DNA from: Sulfidibacterium sp964588415
GTDB taxonomy: Bacteria > Bacteroidota > Bacteroidia > Bacteroidales > F082
Assembly (NCBI GenBank): GCA_964588415.1
Contig: CAZPPK010000104.1
Location: 1 to 10,429, forward strand
Length of the DNA: 10,429 nt
Reading direction: 5' to 3'
Shown: piece by piece, positions 5,693 to 10,429 of the stretch
Layout of the letters: each line of letters opens with the position of its first letter
Position numbering within the stretch: the first letter of the stretch is position 1
Notes under the pieces: generated by a model
Database searches by the model: none
The model's input: only the letters and a program-made list of their open reading frames with translations
What the model was told of the DNA's origin: nothing
Made by a program: the position numbers and the translations under genes

Positions 5693-7009
5693 TTAACTTA
5701 AGTAGCGATTTAAATATTCATAATCAGGCGTAAGTTTTCCATGATGCAGTACCATGGCTTTTTTAAGCGGGGCCGGAATGTTCAAATCCTGAAATAACAC
5801 ATCCAAATCCGCGGCAACCAGTTGCGAAAGATATTGCATTAAGGCTTCGCTAAAGGCGATGGAAGATTCACGGGGCAGTTCGCTGGGCAAAATATCCACA
5901 GCCATCACCAAAACGCCCTCCCCTTCAAATCCGGAAGCCGGCTTTCTTGTAACTGGATCATAAACAAATACAGGATCATCAATCGGGGTTCCTTTGTGCG
6001 TGATCTCCACTGAACCGTCTGGGTCGCAAGTAATATCGCCGATAACTTTCAGTTTTAAATTCTTCTCATTGTAAGCTTTTTCAAGATAATCTTTGGTTAC
6101 GATCCTCGGATAACGGTCATCCCAGTACATACAGTTCATCAAGACGGAAAGATTGGGCAAATACTGTTCAAAAACACCTTTAAATCTTTCTGGATGGTCA
6201 TAATATTCCTGTAGTTCAAACACTTTTCCCTTTGAAACAGGCCTGGACATATCCTTTTCCTTAAAGACTACTTTATACAGAACATTGGACGGCAGCTTTT
6301 TTTGCCCTTTAAGCTTCAGCAGGTCGGCAGGGGAAATCTCGATAACCGGTAAAAGGTTCAGTATTTCTTGCACGCCGCCAGAAACATGGCCATAACCTGT
6401 AATCCCGATTACCAGCGGTTTTAATTGTTCAGGAAGCCCGTTCCGTGCAATTTCCTGGCCTACTTTTGATACGGCAGCCTTGGCATCTTCTAGAGAATCA
6501 TAATGATGAGATTGTTGCAAATACATGAAAGGCGTTTTAACCCCTTTTGTGTTTAAACGCTGTCCTAACGACCATAGGGAATTGATCATACCTGCAAGTC
6601 CTGCAAAACGGCCGAAAAAAATCAATCTTCTCCCCTTTTCATCTACGATGCGCTCATAATCGATAAGATTAATTTTCCGTTCCATCATATTTTTGAGCAA
6701 TGGCATGTTGTATGACTGTCCTTTTACGGTATGGCTGAAAAAAAGATAGGTGCTGTATGGCTTAAAATAATCAATCGGCATTTCTTTCACGCCCAGAATG
6801 ATGTCGGCGTTCATCAGTTCGTTGGTAATCACAGCTCCAGATTCTGCGTATTCATTGTTAGTAAAAATTCTCTTTTCTGAAGGAATAACTTCCACTTCGA
6901 TGCCTCTATCCGTTAATTGCTTCACATGTTTCGGGATCAGGGCAACGCGTTTCTCCATCGCGTATTTATCTTCGTAACGAATACCAATCTTATGCCTCAT
7001 AATGTCCAT
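5693..7009 (-). CDS. Lysine-ketoglutarate reductase (LKR half of AASS)
   Basis: This enzyme condenses lysine with 2-oxoglutarate and reduces the product to saccharopine, the first step of lysine catabolism by this route. The sequence follows the N-terminal half of animal AASS along its length. From the chosen start, motifs are EKRVALIPKHV (about 19-29), FFSHTVKGQ (90-98), FFGRFAGLAGMIN, a nucleotide-binding stretch GITGYGHVSGG (202-212), and late SVEITHKGTPIDDPVFVYDP and LPSELPRESS. Fold family: alanine dehydrogenase/transhydrogenase-like. An upstream in-frame TTG at 7024 would extend it by five residues, but that TTG lies inside the promoter box, so I prefer the ATG at 7009; the ATG at 7000 (MRHKIGIRYEDKY) is also plausible. 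That gives 438 or 435 residues. It is the first gene of the set with saccharopine dehydrogenase and diverges from ppdK. Confidence 0.92.
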   Translation of the reverse strand: MDIMRHKIGIRYEDKYAMEKRVALIPKHVKQLTDRGIEVEVIPSEKRIFTNNEYAESGAVITNELMNADIILGVKEMPIDYFKPYSTYLFFSHTVKGQSYNMPLLKNMMERKINLIDYERIVDEKGRRLIFFGRFAGLAGMINSLWSLGQRLNTKGVKTPFMYLQQSHHYDSLEDAKAAVSKVGQEIARNGLPEQLKPLVIGITGYGHVSGGVQEILNLLPVIEISPADLLKLKGQKKLPSNVLYKVVFKEKDMSRPVSKGKVFELQEYYDHPERFKGVFEQYLPNLSVLMNCMYWDDRYPRIVTKDYLEKAYNEKNLKLKVIGDITCDPDGSVEITHKGTPIDDPVFVYDPVTRKPASGFEGEGVLVMAVDILPSELPRESSIAFSEALMQYLSQLVAADLDVLFQDLNIPAPLKKAMVLHHGKLTPDYEYLNRYLS

Positions 7010-7021
7010 CAAATTTGTGGA

Positions 7022-7029
7022 CAAACTTA
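7022..7029 (-). promoter_or_regulatory. Promoter -7 box of the lysine-ketoglutarate reductase gene
   Basis: The minus strand reads TAAGTTTG, a match to TAnnTTTG. It lies 12 bp before the ATG at 7009 and 21 bp before the ATG at 7000, giving a very short leader in either case. It overlaps the possible TTG start at 7024 and is the main argument against that start. Confidence 0.55.
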
Positions 7030-7158
7030 GGAATTTGGGACGAGAAAACCCTGCAAAAACGCTAAGATTTAATGATTTTAAATAAAGCTGCCAGTAAATT
7101 CCTGCTGCTGAGCGGTATTCTGAAACTTTTCTCCGGTAGATTTAATTTTCCGTAACGC

Positions 7159-7185
7159 AAACGATTGAATCACTCAATTTCGTTT
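7159..7185. promoter_or_regulatory. Imperfect dyad in the LKR-ppdK divergent region
   Basis: AAACGATTGA (7159-7168) faces TCAATTTCGTTT (7174-7185) across ATCAC. The right arm is the reverse complement of the left with two extra bases. It lies between the two divergent promoters, about 130 bp from the LKR box and 80 bp from the ppdK box. The rest of this 309-bp gap (7010-7318) is AT-rich and shows no gene. The dyad could be a regulator site, but a single copy is weak evidence. Confidence 0.3.
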
Positions 7186-7265
7186 CAAATTTAAAAAAGC
7201 AAATTTATTTGACTTTTCTTAACAGGAATGGTTTGGGCGCGATCCACTTGCATGCATGATTTTGC

Positions 7266-7273
7266 TATCTTTG
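7266..7273 (+). promoter_or_regulatory. Promoter -7 box of ppdK
   Basis: TATCTTTG, a perfect TAnnTTTG match, 45 bp before the ppdK ATG. The sequence GCTATCTTTG is identical to that at smpB. The 45-base leader is AT-rich with no evident strong Shine-Dalgarno sequence, which is usual in Bacteroidota. Confidence 0.7.
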
Positions 7274-7318
7274 TTCACCTAAAATCGAATACATTTTCTA
7301 ACAAATAAATAATTTAAA

Positions 7319-10066
7319 ATGTCTAAAACGAAGAATGTTTATCTCTTTGGTGATCGCAAAGCCGAAGGGAATGCACAAATGAAAAACCTTCTTGGAGGCA
7401 AAGGCGCCAATCTGGCCGAAATGAATCTTATCGGAGTACCTGTACCTCCTGGTTTCACCATCACGACTGAAGTTTGTACTATGTACAATGAAAAAGGACG
7501 CGATTTTGCCATTGAATTGATAAAAGAAGAGGTTACCAATGGGATTTACCATATTGAAAACATTATGGGGACCAAGTTTGGTGACCAGAATGATCCGTTG
7601 TTGGTTTCCGTACGTTCTGGTGCCCGTGCTTCTATGCCTGGCATGATGGACACGGTATTAAACCTTGGACTTAATAACAATGCCGTTACAGGTATTGCAA
7701 AAAAATCAGGAAATGCACGTTTTGCATGGGATTCTTACCGTCGTTTTGTTCAGATGTACGGCGACGTGGTGTTGGGGATGAAGCCCGAATCCAAAGAAGA
7801 CGAAGATCCTTTTGAAGTCATTATTGAAGAAATGAAAGAAAAACGCGGCGTGAATCTTGACACTGAACTTTCTGCCAATGACCTAAAGGACATGGTTAAT
7901 CAGTTTAAAGTTGCTGTAAAAAAACAAACAGGCCGTGATTTCCCTGAAGACCCTTGGGAACAACTCTGGGGAGCCATTATGGCTGTATTTGACAGCTGGG
8001 CGAACGACCGGGCTATTCTTTACCGCAAGCTGAACAAGATTCCTGATGAATGGGGAACCGCCGTGAACGTTCAGGCTATGGTATTCGGTAACATGGGTGA
8101 CAGTTCCGCAACAGGAGTCGCTTTCACCCGCGATGCCGCTACCGGCGAAAATATGTTTATCGGTGAGTACCTCATCAATGCACAGGGCGAAGATGTTGTT
8201 GCCGGTATCCGTACTCCACAACAGATCACCAAAGAAGGTTCTTACCGCTGGGCTAAACTGGCCGGCGTTTCAGAAGAAGACAGAGCTTCTAAATATCCTT
8301 CACTTGAAGAGTCTATGCCCGTTGTTTTCACAGATCTTTTTGAAACTCAGGAAAATCTGGAAAACCACTATCGCGACATGCAGGATATGGAGTTTACCAT
8401 TCAGGATGGAAAACTTTGGTTGCTGCAAACCCGTAATGGAAAACGTACAGGTGCTGCCATGGTTAAGATTGCCGTGGATATGCTTCATGAAAAGCTGATC
8501 ACTAAAGATGAAGCTTTGATGCGGGTGGAACCTGATAAATTGGACGAACTGTTACATCCCGTTTTTGACAACGATGCTGTAAAGGCTGCTCAGGTAATGG
8601 CCAAAGGATTACCGGCTTCCCCGGGCGCTGCCACAGGCCAGATTGTTTTCCATGCTGACGACGCTGAAAGCGAAGCTGCCAAAGGGAAAAAAGTGGTATT
8701 AGTTCGTATCGAAACATCTCCTGAGGATTTGAAAGGAATGAATTCTGCAGAAGGTATCCTTACCGCTCGCGGCGGAATGACATCCCACGCAGCAGTGGTT
8801 GCCCGCGGAATGGGTAAATGCTGTGTTTCAGGTGCGGGAAGTGTTAAGATTGACTACAAAGCCCGTACCTTGAAAATGTCCGGTAAAGCATATAAAGAAG
8901 GTGATTTTATTTCGCTGAACGGAACTACCGGCGAAGTTTATGACGGAATGATCAAAACTGTTGACCCGGAAATGAGTGGCGACTTCGGAAAGCTTATGAA
9001 ACTTGCTGATAAAAAAGCCAGCCTGTACGTTCGCACCAATGCCGACACCCCGCATGATGCCCAGGTGGCACGCGACTTTGGGGCAAAGGGAATCGGCCTT
9101 TGCCGCACTGAACACATGTTTTTCGGTGATGATAAAATTCTCGCCATGCGCGAAATGATCCTTGCCGAAGATGAAGCTGGCAGGAGAAAAGCTTTGAAAA
9201 AATTACTTCCGATTCAACGTACTGATTTTGAAGGAATTTTTGAAGCCATGGAAGGCCTTCCGGTAACCGTTCGTTTGCTTGACCCGCCTTTGCATGAGTT
9301 TGTTCCTCATGATGACAAAGGACAACAGGAAATGGCTGATGTTATGGATGTTTCTTTAGAGTCTATTAAAGCTAAAGTAGAAGAACTGAGCGAAGTAAAC
9401 CCGATGCTCGGACATCGTGGTTGCCGTTTGGGAAATACTTATCCTGAAATTACCGAAATGCAAAGCCGCGCTATTATTGAAGCAGCAATGAATCTGAGAG
9501 ACCGTAAAATCGATTCACATCCGGAAATCATGATTCCTTTGGTCGGGACCATCGCTGAATTGAAACTGCAGGAAAAGATTGTCCGCGAAACTATTGCAAA
9601 AGTCTTTGAAGAAAGAGGCAAAGAGATCGATTATCTTGTAGGGACCATGATTGAAGTGCCTCGTGCCGCTTTGACCGCTGACAAGATTGCCGAATCTGCC
9701 GAATTCTTCTCATTCGGTACCAACGACCTTACACAGATGACCTTTGGTTATTCACGTGATGACGCCGGAAAATTCCTGCCGATTTACATTGAAAAAGGTC
9801 TATTGAAAAACGATCCTTTCCAGGTTCTCGATCAGGAAGGCGTTGGCCAGCTGATAGAAATGGCGGTAAAAAAAGGACGTAAAACTCGTAAGAAAATCAA
9901 ATTGGGTATTTGCGGAGAACATGGCGGAGAACCAAGTTCCATCGAATTCTGCCATCGTGCCGGACTGAATTATGTAAGCTGCTCACCTTACCGTGTTCCG
10001 ATTGCACGTCTGTCTACTGCGCAAGCTGCTATTATGAACAAAAAAAGCTGGAAGAAACATCATTAA
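7319..10066 (+). CDS. ppdK: Pyruvate, phosphate dikinase
   Basis: PPDK reversibly converts pyruvate, ATP and phosphate to phosphoenolpyruvate, AMP and pyrophosphate, serving gluconeogenesis or PPi-dependent glycolysis in the cytoplasm. The 915 residues fit the usual bacterial length (about 870-910). The N-terminal ATP-grasp nucleotide-binding region carries LLGGKGANLAEM and GARASMPGMMDTVLNLG. The swivelling domain has the phospho-carrier His490 in GGMTSHAAVVARGMG. The C-terminal TIM barrel binds pyruvate/PEP and has GLCRTEHMFF, FGTNDLTQMTFGYSRDD and the catalytic Cys865 in GICGEHGGEP. All key residues are present. The length and the SRDD motif separate it from PEP synthase and from PTS enzyme I. 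ATG at 7319 is preceded by a good -7 box, and the gene ends at a strong terminator, so it is monocistronic. Confidence 0.98.
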   Translation: MSKTKNVYLFGDRKAEGNAQMKNLLGGKGANLAEMNLIGVPVPPGFTITTEVCTMYNEKGRDFAIELIKEEVTNGIYHIENIMGTKFGDQNDPLLVSVRSGARASMPGMMDTVLNLGLNNNAVTGIAKKSGNARFAWDSYRRFVQMYGDVVLGMKPESKEDEDPFEVIIEEMKEKRGVNLDTELSANDLKDMVNQFKVAVKKQTGRDFPEDPWEQLWGAIMAVFDSWANDRAILYRKLNKIPDEWGTAVNVQAMVFGNMGDSSATGVAFTRDAATGENMFIGEYLINAQGEDVVAGIRTPQQITKEGSYRWAKLAGVSEEDRASKYPSLEESMPVVFTDLFETQENLENHYRDMQDMEFTIQDGKLWLLQTRNGKRTGAAMVKIAVDMLHEKLITKDEALMRVEPDKLDELLHPVFDNDAVKAAQVMAKGLPASPGAATGQIVFHADDAESEAAKGKKVVLVRIETSPEDLKGMNSAEGILTARGGMTSHAAVVARGMGKCCVSGAGSVKIDYKARTLKMSGKAYKEGDFISLNGTTGEVYDGMIKTVDPEMSGDFGKLMKLADKKASLYVRTNADTPHDAQVARDFGAKGIGLCRTEHMFFGDDKILAMREMILAEDEAGRRKALKKLLPIQRTDFEGIFEAMEGLPVTVRLLDPPLHEFVPHDDKGQQEMADVMDVSLESIKAKVEELSEVNPMLGHRGCRLGNTYPEITEMQSRAIIEAAMNLRDRKIDSHPEIMIPLVGTIAELKLQEKIVRETIAKVFEERGKEIDYLVGTMIEVPRAALTADKIAESAEFFSFGTNDLTQMTFGYSRDDAGKFLPIYIEKGLLKNDPFQVLDQEGVGQLIEMAVKKGRKTRKKIKLGICGEHGGEPSSIEFCHRAGLNYVSCSPYRVPIARLSTAQAAIMNKKSWKKHH

Positions 10067-10091
10067 AATTCCTTTAGCTTAAATGATAAGG

Positions 10092-10122
10092 AAGCCGTCG
10101 GCTTTAGCCGACGGCTTTTTTT
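10092..10122 (+). terminator. Intrinsic terminator of ppdK
   Basis: AAGCCGTCGGC (10092-10102) and GCCGACGGCTT (10107-10117) form a perfect 11-bp stem with loop TTTA, followed by a run of T to 10122. It lies 25 bp after the ppdK stop. The A bases opening the stem are too few for strong termination in the other direction. Confidence 0.93.
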
Positions 10123-10376
10123 GTTAATTTCAGTACCCGGGTTAAAATCCGGGGAAAGTGAGGAAACCCAACACATCGCTGTCATGTTAACGAGCGAAGG
10201 AAGGTGATATCCCCCCGGAGCCAAAATTGGTATATCAACCGCAGGGAGATTTCCACCAGGCAAAGCCTCTCACACCCGCCTTCCACCTAAAAGCCAAAGC
10301 ATGGCGGCAGCCGACAATTCATTAACGTTTAATGCACTTACCTTTTTCACGCCGCCTCAGGGTTGAACGAAAAAAT
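10123..10376. other. Gene-free stretch after ppdK
   Basis: No convincing gene is seen on either strand. The segment around 10180-10213 (GTCATGTTAACGAGCGAAGG) loosely resembles a family of dispersed bacterial repeats of the type GTCATGCTGAGCGAAGCGAAGCATCTC, apparently degraded; this comparison is from memory and is weak. The stretch runs directly into the repeat copy at 10377. Confidence 0.35.
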
Positions 10377-10429
10377 AATGAACTACCCCCGCCGCAGAGC
10401 AGCGGGGTATCAAAAGGAGATTATTAATC
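10377..10429 (+). repeat. Second, inverted copy of the hppD repeat, cut by the window end
   Basis: These 53 bases are a perfect reverse complement of 248-300. Identity begins exactly at AATGAAC in both copies, while the preceding bases differ (T at 10376 against C at 301 read on the minus strand), which supports that point as one end of the element. The copy includes the first hairpin complete and the start of the second. Its far end lies outside the window. Confidence 0.92.

Noticed and set aside
7010..7024. TTG start adding five residues to lysine-ketoglutarate reductase
   Set aside because: The TTG lies within the likely -7 box (7022-7029), and two in-frame ATG codons follow at 7009 and 7000.
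10063..10263. 66-codon minus-strand open frame after ppdK
   Set aside because: It reads through the ppdK terminator stem, has no recognisable domain and no promoter or ribosome site.
10350..10376. CCGCCTCAGG followed by GTTGAACGAA next to the right repeat copy, resembling CCGCCTCAGGCGG-ATTCAACGAA at the hppD junction
   Set aside because: The ATTCAACGAA part is native hppD coding sequence (IQRK), so the likeness is probably chance. It could only be revisited with more copies of the repeat.

Overview
The window looks like chromosomal DNA of a member of the Bacteroidota. Five transcription units are preceded by matches to the Bacteroidota -7 box TAnnTTTG, three of them the identical TATCTTTG. 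The protein set (two-gene saccharopine pathway, Bacteroidota-length homogentisate dioxygenase, TerB/J-domain protein, pyruvate phosphate dikinase) also fits that phylum. I cannot place it below phylum with confidence. No RNA gene, CRISPR array, prophage or complete insertion sequence was found.

Layout. Positions 109-2513 (minus strand) hold a two-gene tyrosine/homogentisate catabolic operon, hmgA then hppD, and both genes are broken. hmgA has an in-frame TAG at codon 189, with the rest of the protein continuing in the same frame after it. hppD is interrupted at 205-300 by a 96-bp, hairpin-rich repeat placed directly after the codon following its iron-ligand glutamate. The displaced native C-terminus of 31 codons is still readable beyond the repeat, at 112-204. 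A 53-bp perfect inverted match to one end of this repeat forms the right edge of the window (10377-10429), so it is a dispersed repeat.

Positions 2514-2811 are a divergent promoter region with a separate palindromic repeat. smpB (2812-3264, plus) encodes the tmRNA partner. It converges on a membrane-anchored TerB/J-domain co-chaperone (3345-4223, minus). Upstream of that on the minus strand are saccharopine dehydrogenase (4260-5603) and lysine-ketoglutarate reductase (5693-7009). These are the two halves of the eukaryotic bifunctional enzyme AASS, here as adjacent genes for lysine breakdown. After a divergent control region (7010-7318), ppdK (7319-10066, plus) encodes pyruvate phosphate dikinase and ends in a strong intrinsic terminator. 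The last 250 bases before the repeat copy hold no credible gene.

How the genes relate: hppD and hmgA carry out consecutive steps (4-hydroxyphenylpyruvate to homogentisate to maleylacetoacetate), so damage to both suggests the pathway has been abandoned in this genome. The two saccharopine enzymes act consecutively on lysine. PPDK interconverts pyruvate and phosphoenolpyruvate in central metabolism. smpB and the J-domain gene are housekeeping/quality-control genes with their own promoters. I see no new defence or biosynthetic system; the most noteworthy content is the double lesion and the palindromic repeat.
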